Assembly: GCF_018873765.1 (NCBI RefSeq)
Contig: NC_057923.1
Location: 7,328,413 to 7,392,412 of the forward strand
Direction: 5' to 3'
DNA from: Telopea speciosissima
Taxonomy: Eukaryota > Streptophyta > Magnoliopsida > Proteales > Proteaceae
DNA length: 64,000 nt
Shown: positions 46,901 to 59,464 of the stretch, one piece after another
How positions within the stretch are numbered: position 1 is the first letter of the stretch
How the letters are laid out: every line of letters starts with the position of its first letter
Translations under genes and position numbers: made by a program
Notes under the pieces: model-generated
Told to the model about the DNA's origin: nothing
The model's database searches: none
Seen by the model: only the letters and a program-made list of their open reading frames with translations

Positions 46901-49900
46901 ACCCTGCTGTTGGAGCTTAATGTTAGTTGAGTGACTTAACTTATTTGTGGGTTATTTGCGACTAGGTTAACCTTAATCTGGTCTTACATTAGTTCCCAAT
47001 CTTTCTATAAACCTCCTATTTGTTGGCTATTGTGTGAGCAAGGTCCTCACGTTCTTTTCTCTTCTTCTAGTTGTGTTGTGCAGGATCCATCAAGGGGGAT
47101 GATAGTTGGGACAAGCCGTAAAGTTGGGCCCCTTTATGAACTTCAGACATTGCACAGTCCTAGGACTAAAGATCAGGTTGCTGCCTCCATTGCTCTGTCC
47201 TCTCCTTTCTCTCTTTGGCATTTTCGTTTATGTCATATCTCTCAATCTAGACTAAACTTGGGTCAGTAAACTCTGAAAGAATAAACTACATGTGATGTAG
47301 ACTTGCTAAAAATTCATCTTTACTGTTTACTAGAAGTACTACCTCTTCTTCAGCCCCTTTGGATCTTATACGTTATGATGTATGGGGACCTGCTCTAGAG
47401 ATAACTATGGGTGGCTCACGTTACTATGTGATTGTCACAATGGTCAACACTCAGTTTTCAAAAATCAATAAAAGTTTTTCGATTAGACTCAAGGGGAAAA
47501 ATATATCTCAAATGATTTTTGGAATTTACTTCAGAGTCATTGCACTTTACCCAGCTTTCTTGTCCTCACACACCCCAACAGAATGGTGTTACTGAACACA
47601 AACATAGACACATTATTGAAACCACTCGTGCATTACTATTATCTTCTGTTGTTCACAAAAAAATTTGGGGAGAAGTTGCTCTCACATCAGATTATGTCAT
47701 TAACAGAATTCCCTCTTCTATCACTAATGGTACCATGTCCTTTTGAACTGCTATTTAAAGTTTCTACTAATACTTTAAACTTTGTGTTTTTTCGGTGCAC
47801 TTATTTTGTTCTTCCCAAAAATGAATGTGACAAACTCTCTGCTCAGTTTGCTCTCTGAGTTTTTCTGGGATATGACATTAATCATAAAGGATATAGATGT
47901 TATGATCATGTTGCTCGAAAGTTACAAATTTCTCTTAATGTTGTTTTTTGGGAAAACATGCCATTTTATACTTTTCCTCAATAAGTCAATATTGTTCTTG
48001 TGACTCTTCATCTACCAACCAAATAATTGATTTTTTTTCTAATAATTGCCCCCCTACCCCTTTTGTAACTACACCTAATCCTGTTGATCCTAGTGCTCAC
48101 ATTGATGCATCTACACCTGAGCATACACTAGTTGAAGTATCATCTGATTTCTCACCAGAGCCTGTTCTGACTAAGACCCCTCCAATGACGGACATCACAT
48201 CTAGAAATACTTCTGAACTAGTGCCTGTTGAGTCCATTTCAGATTTTCCTCGACGTTATCCAGTGAGGAAATGAGAGCAGTCAATCAGACTTCGTGATTT
48301 TCATTGCCATTTCAGTGCCCTTTCTGTAATCCATGAACTCACATCCTTTAGAGAAGCCTCTCCTAATCCTTTGTGGCAAGAAACTATGTCAAAAGAATTG
48401 AATGCCTTGCAACAACAACATTTATGGGACCTAGTCACACTACCTCTTGGCAAAGCTGCTATTGGAAACAAGTGGGTGTACAGGATAAAAACCATATCAA
48501 ATGGGACAATTAAGCGATACAAAGCTAGATTAGTTGCCCAAGGTTATAGCCAAGAATATGGTATTGACCATGAAGAAACCTTTGCTCCAACAGCCCGAAT
48601 TTGTTCATCAAATAGATGCAAAGAATGTCTTCCTCAATGGAGATCTTCAAGAAGAGGTCTACATGAAACCTCCCCTTGGATATTCTCATCCACCAAATAT
48701 TGTGTGTTGTCTTCGTCAAGCTCTTTATGGTCTCAAACAAGCCCCAAGGGCATAGATCGAAAAATTCAGTGCCACTATTCTCACCTTTAGTTTTTCCCCA
48801 AGATCACATGATCAGCAGTCAGCACTCTTCATTCGTCAAACGAATCAAGGAATAATATTGTTGTTATTATATGTAGATGACATGATTATCACTAGTGATG
48901 ATGTAAAGGGTATTCAAACTCTCAAAAATTTTCTTCACCATCAATTTGAGATGAAAGATCTTGGTCATATCCGATATTTACTGGGGTATTGAAGTCACTT
49001 CAACACCTGCAAGTTGTGTTTTTTCTCAGGCTAAGTATGCCTCTGATATTCTCTCCAAGGCAGGACTTTTTAATTACAAGACAGTTGAAGCACCACTAGA
49101 ACTCAATGTCAAGCTTCGTCCCACTGATGGAGAGCCTCTTTCTAATCCTGAACTCTATCGTACACTGGTGGGTAGTTTAGTCTATCTTACAGCCACTCGG
49201 CCTAATATCACTTGGGTTGTTTATGTAGTCAGTCAATTCATGGCTACTCCTCAGTCGGTCCATTATGTTGTTGTGTTTCATCTTCTTCACTATATCAAAG
49301 TCACATTATTCAAAGGACTTCTTCTTCCTGCCTCCTCATCACTTGAGCTTCAGGCATATTCTAAAGCCAATTGGGCTGGTAATATGACAAATCGCTGGTC
49401 TACTACAGGAGTTTGTATATTTTTGGGTGATTCTCTCATCTCCTGGCATAGCAAAAAGTAGTCCATTGTGTCTCGCTTTGGTAGTGTAAGCTGGGTATTG
49501 TGCCCTTGCTGAACTACGTATGACATTATCTGGTTACAAAGGCATCTACATGATATGGGGTTTTCCTTGACTGATCCAACTCCACTCCATGGTTCCAAGT
49601 ATCGTTATCTTATTGGCGTATTGGCTGACACATCGATATCGCCGGAGCCCGTTATCGATACGATACCGATACAGATCAGGTGTGTTGGCCAAAAGTGGAT
49701 CAGTTTTGAAACTACGTGCGATACCGGTTGGCGGCTGATACGGCTCGATTCCAACCAATCAGTAACGATAGCGAATCGGTATTGTAGCCGAAATTGATAA
49801 GAACACCGATACTGAAACCTATAACCTTGCTCCACTCTTTTGTGACAACAGAAGTGCCATTCAAATCAGTCACAATGAAATCTTCCATGAAAGAACTAAG

Positions 49901-50063
49901 CATATCCGTCACCATTTTTCGTCAAGGAACACTTCTTTTGCCCCGCATCTCCTCCGAATATCAACTGGCTAATATTCTTACAAAGGCTATCACTTCTGTG
50001 CACCTTCGGTTTCATATATAAAAACTACAAATGGTTTCTCAACCATCTTGAGTTTGAGGGGGA
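46901..50063 (+). pseudogene. copia pol remnant: GAG-pre-integrase, integrase, reverse transcriptase, RNase H
   Basis: In plus-strand order: GAG-pre-integrase (about 47080-47265, KVGPLYELQTLH...SLWHFRLCHIS); integrase core pieces (47359-47760, DLIRYDVWGPA and TPQQNGVTEHKHRHIIETTRALLL); a linker; reverse transcriptase (about 48371-48960, [48 protein letters not shown]); and RNase H (48961-50030, ANWAGNMTNRWSTTGVCIFL, then a severed CDNRSAIQISHN-type motif). Many frameshifts and stops are present. The purine tract TTGAGGGGGAG (50053-50063) leads into an LTR start. A 242-bp hAT-like MITE splits the RNase H. No gag precedes it here because the gypsy-type nest lies upstream. Confidence 0.85.
49588..49829. 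mobile_element. hAT-like MITE (family B), 242 bp, target duplication CTCCACTC
   Basis: Perfect 8-bp flanks CTCCACTC (49580-49587 and 49830-49837) surround an insertion that starts CATGGTTCC and, read from the other end, CAAGGTTATAGG. Removing it restores a continuous copia RNase H reading (ACTCCACTCTTTTGTGAC). The interior is rich in ATCGATACGATACCG-type motifs. Confidence 0.85.
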
Positions 50064-50135
50064 GTGTTATACAGCAACCCATTACAGCTAACAATTCATT
50101 CATATTTTACCGACAAATGGAAATTAGTCCCCCCC
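50064..50135 (+). repeat. Truncated 3' LTR of the copia remnant
   Basis: The stretch starts TGTTATACAGC directly after the purine tract and runs about 70 bp before a C homopolymer, where recognisable LTR sequence stops. It contains CCATTACAGCTAACA, the inverse of TGTTAGCTGTAATGG in the LTR fragment at 39500-39730, so the two may come from the same element, whose LTR would then hold an internal inverted repeat. Confidence 0.5.
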
Positions 50136-51453
50136 CCCCCGCCGTTTCAAAGACCATCACCATATCCACTCAGGTGCTATAGCAACCAATGCAACCATTA
50201 AATCTCAGACGACAATCTACCTAAAGGGGTAAAATTCATAGGTGACAAATATCAAAGAATTTCAACTGAAAAACGATAGGGTTTCCCTTGATGAGAGGAG
50301 CTTGAAACGGAACTGCACACATCGAACAAGCGGAATTACATACTTGGACACAAACTCAGAAATCGTGGGGAAGAATTGGATTCTAACTTCTACCCTGAAG
50401 AAAGCACCCTCCCAACAATCAACCCCAGCAAAAAGGAAAGAGATTAATTCTTCTGGCGAACTGACCCTAACCTAATCTTAACCCTCGTCGATAGCCGATT
50501 TATCATTCTTTCTTCAGTGCTTTCCGCCTCCACCCACCGTTTTAATCATCCAAGTCTTGAAGTCCTGCTCTGATGGTTACGAACATTAATTCTAATCCCA
50601 CGGAATTTCAGGAAGTGAACTATACCAGAAACACCCTACAGAATCCAAAAGTGATTCGGTTGAGGGATTAGACTAGCCATGATAGTGCTTTACTGGTACA
50701 TATGAGCTCTTAATATCAAAATGAAAACATCTCAAACAAATTAAACGACCAACAGAACAATGTCGATGATGCAAAATGATACAGCTGGAGTTCATGTTTC
50801 AACTAGCTTCTCAATCATCAGAAGGGGGAAACAAAAATCTTTCATGTCCTCACTTTTATATGCAAGAAATTTAAAGGCGTAACTTACCCAGTACTGGTCG
50901 CTCCTCGCAGTTGGAATGTAGAGTTTCGTCGAGCGCCCGGGGTTCAAGAGGCACAAAAGTCTAAACCCTAAGGATAAACAACGGTTTTAGTTACTACTTT
51001 CTTTCTAGGGCCTCGCCGCTACGACATGATCTGATGACCATGACTCCATGAGTGAACAGTTATTGGCTAATCCTCTACAGTTAAAGGCCCTCTTTGAGTT
51101 TTGCACTCTCTTCCTCTCTCTGAACTCGAACCTCGTATGAGTTTCAGAGATCCGAACAGAACGATAAACATGTCCTCTGAGGCTCCGACAACCTCCTATT
51201 CAGTGACCCTGTGCCGTGCAGTGTGCCCTGTGCGTCCTTCCTGCGTCGGTGCGTCACTGAGACACTGACCGTGCAAAGTTTCGATCTACTGTTTAAAGAA
51301 ACAGGATGGGATAGGTCAATCCCCCGATTTGGATGGGAATCGGCCGTGACCAGTCTAGGTTTTCACCGATCCAAAACAACCTTTTGTGGTGGAATAGCCG
51401 ATCTGGTCTGACACTCTGACCCAACCCAGATTGGCCAATCGCCCTATCCCAAC
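50136..51453. other. No gene established
   Basis: The stretch 50885-51000 has a possible minus-strand leader exon ending in a GGTAAGTTAC donor-like sequence (near 50875-50890), but no coding exon follows that I can support. Short ORFs at 50242-50475 and 51211-51411 lack domains. Confidence 0.3.
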
Positions 51454-51673
51454 CTGGGTTTTAGCCGGTATCGGTATCAGCCGGTACCATTCTGATACCA
51501 ATTTGTATCGGACAGATTTACCCCTGTTTTCTTTTAAAAAATGATTTTTTTTTTTTTACATTTTTATCCCTATTCGTAATGATCCATTGATACAGGATTG
51601 ATCAAGAAGCGGTATTATTCTCCACCGATACTAATATGAAACGGCTGATCCGATACCGATTCCTCAAACCATG
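51454..51673. mobile_element. hAT-like MITE (family B), 220 bp, target duplication ATCCCAAC
   Basis: Perfect 8-bp flanks ATCCCAAC (51446-51453 and 51674-51681). The left end is CTGGGTTTTAGCCGG; the right end, reverse-complemented, is CATGGTTTGAGGAATCGG. The interior (GGTATCGGTATCAGCCGG, ACCCCTGTTTTCTTT) matches the copy at 60205-60435. Confidence 0.88.
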
Positions 51674-53444
51674 ATCCCAACACATGCATGATGGCCACGT
51701 GACAGTGTCACACGCTTAAAAACAAAACTTGAGAAGAAGAACCAAGGAGCAGGGTGGATCCGAAGAGGGAGGGACAACAGAAGCAGTAGTTGTGCTCGGT
51801 AGCTTTTGTGTTTGCTCTCATGTGGTGAGGCCAGTCAGATCCTTTTTTATTTAGCTTTTCTCTCTTTATTATTTATATCCAATTGGGCAGAACTCTTTGT
51901 GCCCTTAGTGGCCTAATAAGTGAAGTGCATCATATCACTATTAGATAGCCTCATGTTTGAGGAGTTGTTTTATCTTAAAAGTTTATTCATAAGAATCCAA
52001 TTGGCACCATAGGGGGCATATAAAGTCTTAAGAAGATTGACTAATTGGTACGACTTAGCCCCACCGATTCCTCAAGTCTCTTCTTGGGTTTTCGTATTCA
52101 TGACGCTTTACATCATACTTAAGATTGTTGTCATCAACCTCGGTTTGTCTACAATTAAGATAAGTTATCTATCCCCCTTATTAAATGTGATATCATGTAT
52201 GATTTTGATGGTTATTTTCAAAACTCCAACTATACAAAGTCAATCGATAATAACCTCACGAATTCATTATATCCATCCCAAGGCAATGACACCCATCGGC
52301 AATCGATAAAGGAATTCCTCTTTCATCTTTTTTTTTGGGGTGAATTTTCCTTCACACATGGTGAAGAAAGACTCTTAATCTACGGGTTCTTGTGGTTATT
52401 TGAGACTCCTAAAATTGCTGAGAAGGCATTACAAAGTTCAAACGTCATACAATAGAGACTATAGAAAATAATAACACCTCAACGGTTAGATTCTCTTCAT
52501 CCATTGTAAATAAAAACTTTTGCTGAAACTATGCAGATGCAATATCTAGTGTCTCCCCATCAGTCCCAAAGGAAGCTGATCCTAAATTGTGGATAAGCAA
52601 TATTAAAGGTGGTCGGTGAGATAGAAAGAAATTCCCAACATTACAAGGTCTGGAAAGAGTCATATTAATGTACGCAATCTTACCCTTACTTTCACATACA
52701 CTATTTTCCAGACTTCAGACCTATGACAATGGAGCAACCTTACTGCGTCTTATTGAGAAGTCTTTGCAAGAAAACAACAAATTTAGTTTCAATAATTCTA
52801 ACTTAAAGGTCAGCTCATGTTGCAAAAGGATGGGTTCAGATTGAATCGTGGCCAATCATTGATGGTGTTGCAAGGTACAACGTGAACAACACGACAAACT
52901 TCTGATATTTTAGTGAATATAATTGATCCCCTTTCTAGAAAGTCTTCTTCTAATTACTTGTTAAATTAAATAAAAAAATTTCTAATGACAAAGAAATTTT
53001 TAAATAAGCTACTAATATTTTTGAGGAATCGATTGATTCGTTGATTTATGAATAAAATCCAATGTGGTAAAGATATCCCCTGCCAAGCTGTCATGTTGAT
53101 GACAAAATCTCACCTCTATTGATGCTTCCATTTGTACGCACTCATTGGCCCCAGGACACAGTCTAGAAGCAATCTTTTATCCATAAATTATTTTTCTGTT
53201 TTGTTCTAAGTTCCAACTAATGGATGGTTAGAGGAATTTCAATGCATTTGTACTATTCATGAGACGGTATATTTCAATTCAATCGCAACTAATTGGGCGT
53301 CAAGTCTTCAACTATATAATCATGTCTTCAAGTCAACTCTATTTAAATTAAGGAGAAAATTTCTCAGTGGGGGAAACAGGGGCCACGCCCAGATATAGAG
53401 GATGATGTTGCCCAGATAATTAAAACATGATAGATAAAACAGAG
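51674..53444. other. No gene recognised
   Basis: AT-rich sequence with degraded ORFs (52037-52309 and 52195-52455) that lack domains. No repeat boundaries found. Confidence 0.4.
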
Positions 53445-53900
53445 AGGTGTGTATAGAGTGTTGTGTGATCAACGTAATCCTTTGAAGGTTAAAATAATGT
53501 TTTATACGACCAACTATGATGTACGATATAGAATGTTGGGCAGTTAAGAATTGTCATACATATAAACTAAGTGTAACAGATGAGGATGTTGAGATGTATG
53601 TGCAGAAAAGTTAAGAAGGATAAAATAAAGAATGACCATATTAGAGCTTAGTTGGGAGTAACTTTGCTACATAATAAGCTTTGAGAGAATTGTTTGAGAT
53701 GACATGTCCATTTTCAACGGAGCAGTGATTTGATTCAGATTGACGAAACTAATAAAACCAGGTTAAGAACTAAAATAACTCCTGGAAAAGTGATGAGGAA
53801 GGCTAGACACGCATAGCTTTAGCCTCGCATCTTGTATGGACTTGATTGGAGAACAAGGATCCATCTACTCAACCCCATTTATAAGTTGGAACCCAATTAT
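53445..53900 (+). pseudogene. LINE (RTE-type) 3' relic
   Basis: A degraded reading YRT.IRPAMLYG.ECWAVKN-like (seen as TTNYDVRYRMLGS and nearby frames) is followed by a TDEDVEMYVQKS segment and a region ending in TCCATCTACTCAACCCCATTTA. This order is characteristic of the reverse-transcriptase C-terminus of common plant RTE-type LINEs. Stops and shifts are frequent and the 5' portion is absent. Confidence 0.6.
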
Positions 53901-53982
53901 AAACTTTTGACTGAACAAAAAAATTTGATAAAAGTTTGACTATTGGGTGCTAAGCACGTCTCCTCCCCCTCCCCCCCCCCCC

Positions 53983-54160
53983 GGATCTTTATCACCTCCA
54001 GTTGGCTGCCCGGCCCAGTTCCCCAGTTCCTCTAATAAAGGGGGGCTGAAATGACCTCTCTACCCATGCCCAAACACTCTGTCTGGATGGGGTCCACCAT
54101 CCCCCTATTAGAGGAACTAGGGAACTGGGCCGGTCAGCAAACTGGAGGAGATAATTTCCC
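53983..54160. mobile_element. MITE (family A)
   Basis: A foldback of about 178 bp. CCTCCAGTTGGCTG near the left pairs with CAGCAAACTGGAGG near the right. CCCAGTTCCCCAGTTCCTC pairs with GAGGAACTAGGGAACTGGG. Related to 40913-41072 and 59465-59640. It lies just upstream of the PQQ pseudogene. Confidence 0.75.
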
Positions 54161-55260
54161 CCCCCCCTTTTAAAATTGAAAACTAAAAGTGAACGGTTGA
54201 ATTTGAAAACCTCATAAATTGACCCTTGTAAACTCTGAGTTTAGCTCTTCCTCTTCAATGGCGCTTTCAGGATCAGAAAGTTTCAACAAATATGGCATCC
54301 TTCTTAATCTCTCCGCATTTTGTTTACTTACTCTGACATCCTTTGCATTCTCAGACGACGCAAGTGTTAATGATTTTTCTTCTCATTGGGCATTAATGGA
54401 TGGCTTTTTCCCTTATACATAGTATTGCTCTTTATGTTCGTTTCAGGTCTCCTCCACAAAGTGGCTAAACCATGGCGGAGACATATACAACTGGAGATAT
54501 GCAGAGAGTGAAAACAAATTAAGCCCAGAAACTGTTTCAAAGCTAAAGTTGAAATGGAAGTTCTATGCAGGGAAGGACATAACTGCAACCCCAGCAATCT
54601 ATAATGGAACCATTTATTTTCCTTGTTGGAATGGAAATATATACGCAGTTAAGGAGATTGATGGGTCTTTAGTGTGGGAGAAGAACCTGGAAAAGCTTAC
54701 AGGACTTAAACCAATAGGGTTGATCATAGCAGTGAACATGATTGTGTCAAGAGCTACACCGACGGTCGCCGATGATCTACTTATCATCGAAATCTATGGG
54801 CCAGGCTTTGTGATTGCAGTTAAACGAGAAACAGGTGAACTTGTTTGGTCGACGAGGCTCGATAGTCATGAAACATCTGTTGTCACCATGTCTGGAACTG
54901 TTCACAAAGGGTCGGTCAGTTTTAACTCTCGAAATCTCTCTTTTAGTTTAGCTTAGGTTTTCTTAAGTTGAGCTAATCTATTGACAGAATACTTTGGGGC
55001 TTCCATGGTTACATGTTTGTTTCATAAGTGACATGTGACTTGACATTTGGCAAACACAGGAGGATCCATATTATAGATAGGGATGTTTACATCTCTGCCT
55101 TGTGTAACCCGAACCTTCCTCTCCCTAATGGATACAATTCACTCTCAATCCATATCTCTTAGATCATGATTCTCTTTTCCTCATATTCTAGAACATGTAA
55201 ATGGATACAGATTCGGATTTTCAGTTATCCATTTAGAATTATTGGGGAAAACTTTGTTGT

Positions 55261-55400
55261 AATCAAGGTAAAACAAGATTGTGAAAAGCCGCTAGCTCGG
55301 TTGGTTGGAGATTTGTCGATTGAAGTGTTTGCCCCCAGGAGATCATGGGTTACATGTTCGACTTTCCTAGTCACATTTGTGCCTTGTTAATTTGTGCCTT
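55261..55400 (+). mobile_element. tRNA-derived SINE-like sequence in intron 2 (tentative)
   Basis: CCGCTAGCTCGGTTGGTTGG resembles a pol III A-box region, and GGTTACATGTTCGAC about 70 bp later resembles a B box. A TTTGTGCCTTG repeat follows. The spacing fits a tRNA-related SINE head. No clear target duplication or A-tail was found. Confidence 0.4.
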
Positions 55401-55404
55401 TAAC

Positions 55405-55460
55405 AAGGCACCCTTCCCCCCCTCCCCCCTCCCCCCTCCCCCGTCCCCCCTCCCCCTTGT
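55405..55460. repeat. C-rich simple repeat, CCCCCCT units
   Basis: Low-complexity (CCCCCCT)n tract in intron 2 of the PQQ pseudogene. Confidence 0.9.
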
Positions 55461-56976
55461 TACTTGTAGATCTGTGGGCTTGTCTTAACCTTTCCTTTGT
55501 AGCTCTAAGTTGGCCTATGAGCCCTTAGCTTAGGATAGACACAAAAAAAAATGTACAACAAGATTGTGACCTTTTTTTTGGTTTTTCGGTCTCTTGTTTA
55601 ATTTCTAAAAGTTATTTTAATCATGGGAAAAAAAATGTTTTCAAGATAACTTGAAAGGGGTTTATCATTATTATTTTGTTTTCAAAAACTATCATTGCCC
55701 GTGTGAAATGACAATATTACAATTGCATTAATAAGGTTTGGGAATAAAACAAGGGACACAAAAAAGTACGGTTACAATTTCTTAGTTCACCTACTTTGTG
55801 ACAACAAGATGCACCCTTATTTTTTATTGTCCTAAATAAATAAGGGAAATGACTCAAAAACGAATTCAGTTCAAAGTAACCTAAAACTACATAAATTTCA
55901 CTATAATACTCATACTCTCATAGGCAGACGACATTCCTATGCCCAACCCCTTTATAAACGAAGCAGTCAAGGCTAATTGGGGAGCTCTGCACTCACTAAC
56001 CTATACTTGTTGGGGGTACGATGTCTTTTATTCCGTTGCTTGCATTAGTGAACTGTTTCCTAAGGCTTAGAAGAATCATCCCACCTTGTGCGTTAATCTT
56101 CATTATTGGGGTCATGACAAACTGGCAGGTCCATGAGTAAATTTTATTTTACGGCTATATAGGTATGTCGTTAAAACGTCTATATAAGGTTTCACTATAT
56201 ATTTGTTTGGGGTTGTTTTTTCCAATAACTGTTGGTCACATTTTTTTTATGTTATTTGTACTCATAACTGGTTTATGGATGAGTGCTCTTGAAATAGTCG
56301 GTCTGGCTCTAAACCTACGTGTCTATGACTTCATTCCCCAAGATATCCGTGCAGCGAAATATCCTAAATTTGAGATTTTCTATACCAAAAATATTCTCTT
56401 TCTTTCTCTGTAATCAATCTGAGAGAGGTGTAAGGATGAGAGATTGTAACCCTATCCTCCATTGATAGTGAAGCAGACCTCATCTCATTGTAGACATAGA
56501 CAATCTTGCCGAACTACATAAATCTTCTTGTGTGTATTGTGTGATTGTTTGTTTGGGATTTCCATTCATTTCCTACATCGCATTAGGTTCTCGTTTTTTA
56601 CTGTATTCATCACTATCCGAAACAATTGTTCATTGTATTTGTTTTTGCAGAGCATTCTACATGGGGACAGCATCTCTTGAAGAAAGCCTTAGTATTGATA
56701 AGGGTTGTACTTTCCGTGGTAGCATGGCTAAACTAGACATCAAGACGGGAACCATATTATGGCAAACTTATACTCTTCCAGATAATGGAGGTCAATTGGG
56801 AGGATATTCAGGTGCTGGAATTTGGGGAAGTAGTCCCTCTATTGATGTAAACCGGAACCTCGTCTACGTCGCCACCGAAAATCTCTACTCTGCTCCTGAT
56901 TAAATATTGGAATGCCAGAAGAAGGAGAATAATCAAACAATACCAACTCGTCCAGACCAGGGTGTTGAACCTGAAA

Positions 56977-59102
56977 TATTAAGGATAAGGAAGAAATTTT
57001 AAATTTAAATTCAAAATCCATCAACGGATTACATGTTGCTAGGGTCAAGAGTTATCCCATGCAAAACTCCAACGACCTATCCTCTTTCTACTTCTTCTCT
57101 TCACCGCCTTTTATATAGGAGTCTTGATCTCACTCAAACTCTATCTCTCTTTGTAAATTCAAATTCAAAATACAAAGTGTAAACGGCTCCCTCACATGCA
57201 ATATAAATACAAGCACACCGTAGATGATTGAACACGGTGAAAAGCAATTATTCTCAAAGTGGAGAATAGCTATGAATGAGGAGTTTGATGCCCTAATGCG
57301 TAATGGCACATGGAAGCTTATCCCACCCTCCCCATCCTACAATGTGGTTGGAAAAATCAAAAGAAATGATGATGGAACTGTCTCAAGATACAAGGCCCGC
57401 CTTGTAGCAAAGGGCTTTACCCAACAAGAAGGGATCGATTACTTCGATACCTTTAGCCCAGTGGTCAAACCAACCACCATTAGAACAGTCCTCTCCTTAG
57501 CAATATCTAGAGGGTGGGTGCTTCGTCAACATCCAAAATGCTTTTTTGAATGGAACTCTAGAAGAGCAAGTTTACATGACTCAACCACAGGGTTTCGTTG
57601 ACCCCGCTCGACCAAATTATATTTGTCATCTCCAACGTGCCTTGTATGGTCTCAAATAGGCACCACGGGCATGGGCTCATAGGCTTGGCTCCTTCTTGGT
57701 AACCCTTGGTTTTCAGTCCTCCAAAGCAGATACGTCCTTATATGTTCGCAAAAGAAATGGGCTAAACATATACATCCTGATCTATGTTGATGACATAATC
57801 ATCACAGGAACAACGGCATAAGCAGTTCAGAGTGTCATACTTCAACTAGCAAATGAGTTTGCTATCAAAGATCTTGGATCCTTACATTATTTTCTTGGTA
57901 TAGAGGCCACAAGGTCCTCTCAAGGACTATACCTCTCTCAAACCAAGTATGCCCTAGATCTTCTAAAGAGGACAAACATGGATGCAGCTAAACCCATGCC
58001 CACACCAAGTTCGACCACCCATCTCTCCAAGACAAGTGGGGATACCTTCTCAGATCCAACACTTTACAGAAGCACTATTGCGCCCTACAATATTTGACCT
58101 TGACCAGACCAGATATATCTTATTCAATAAACAAGGTTTGTCAGTACATGCATTCCCCAACAACGGAGCACTGGATTGCAGTCAAACGCATCCTGCGTTA
58201 TATCAATGACACACTAGATCTTGGTATTTGTTTAGGTGTATCCTCATCATTACAACTCAGTGCTTATACAGATGCGGATTGGGCTGGTTGTTCTGATGAT
58301 CGTCGCTCTACCGGCGGCTACTGTATATATTTGGGGAATAACCTTGTCCCTTGGAGTTCCAAGAAGCAACACACCGTTGCGAGGTCGTCTACTGAGTCTG
58401 AGTACAAAGCTTTGGCCAACGCTTCAGCTGAACTAATATGGGTGCAACAGCTATTACTAGATCTTGATGTCTCAAGTCCAGTTCCGATATTATACTGCGA
58501 CAACATTGGAGCAACATATCTAGCGGCAAATCCGTTATTTCATGCTAGAACAAAGCATATAGAGATAGATTACCACTTTGTTCGGGAACAGGTAGCAGCC
58601 AAGACTCTCTCTATACGCTTTGTTCCAAGTCAAGATCAGATTACAGATATTATGACCAAAGGTTTGCCAAGGCCACCATTTCGTGTTCTACGTGCCAAGC
58701 TCACAGTCGTGGACCGACCGCTTCGCTTGAGGGGGCTTATTAAGGATGAGGAAGAAATTTCAAATTTAAATTCAAAATCCATCAACGGATTACATGTTGA
58801 TAGGGTCAAGAGTTATCCCATGCAAAACTCCAACGACCTATCCTCTTCCTACTACTTCTCTTGACCACCTTGTATATAGGAGTCTTAATCTCACTCAAAC
58901 TCTATCTCGCTTTGTAAATTCAAATTCAAAATACAAAGTGTAAACGGCTCCCTCACATGCAATATAAATACAAGGTGGTGAAGAGAAGTAGGAAGAGGAT
59001 AGGTAGTTGGAGTTTTGCATGGGATAACTCTTGACCCTATCAACATGTAATCCGTTGATGGATTTTGAATTTAAATTTGAAATTTTTTCCTTATCCTTAA
59101 TA
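56977..59102 (+). mobile_element. Internally deleted copia insertion ending in an inverted LTR copy
   Basis: The insertion begins TATTAAGGATAAGG and ends CCTTATCCTTAATA, so its two ends are inverse repeats. An LTR of about 240 bp lies at 56977-57218 and again at 58739-58975. Right after the second, 58972-59102 is a partial LTR in the opposite orientation. Between the LTRs only reverse transcriptase and RNase H remain. Removing the insertion with a 3-bp AAA overlap restores the host exon reading (GAACCTGAAAACCATGAG), so the insertion site is exact. The polypurine tract is TTGAGGGGGCT before 58739. Confidence 0.85.
57224..58738 (+). pseudogene. copia reverse transcriptase and RNase H remnant
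   Basis: Reverse transcriptase starts in 57224-57601 ([38 protein letters not shown]). After a frameshift it continues to about 58090 with YVDDIIITG near 57783-57810. The RNase H-containing C-terminus at 58094-58740 is open and well kept ([71 protein letters not shown]). Gag, protease and integrase are missing, so the copy was deleted before or after insertion. Confidence 0.9.
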
Positions 59103-59464
59103 AAAACCATGAGAATTCCATCTTGGCTTTTGACATGGAGAATGGAAATATCAAATGGTATCGACAATTTGGGGGATATGACTTGTGGTTCGTTGCTTGC
59201 AATAATGTTTCAACCCCAAATTGCCCTCCTGGTCCTAACCCAGATGCTGATTTTGGTGAAGCACCCATAATGCTCAGCATACCTGTCAATGAAACTCAGC
59301 TTGATATTGTGGTTGCTATGCAGAAAAGTGGGTATGCATGGGCTTTGGATCGCGACAATGGTGACTTGGTTTGGTCTACAGTAAATTTATGTCTCTCTTA
59401 ATTTCTAATTAAAAGGAAAAATAGATACTTAATCCAAAAAAAAAAAAGCATGCTAGCCTCTCTT

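Noticed and set aside
50875-51010. First exon of a minus-strand gene with a GGTAAGT donor
   Set aside because: No downstream coding exon or acceptor could be joined to it with confidence.
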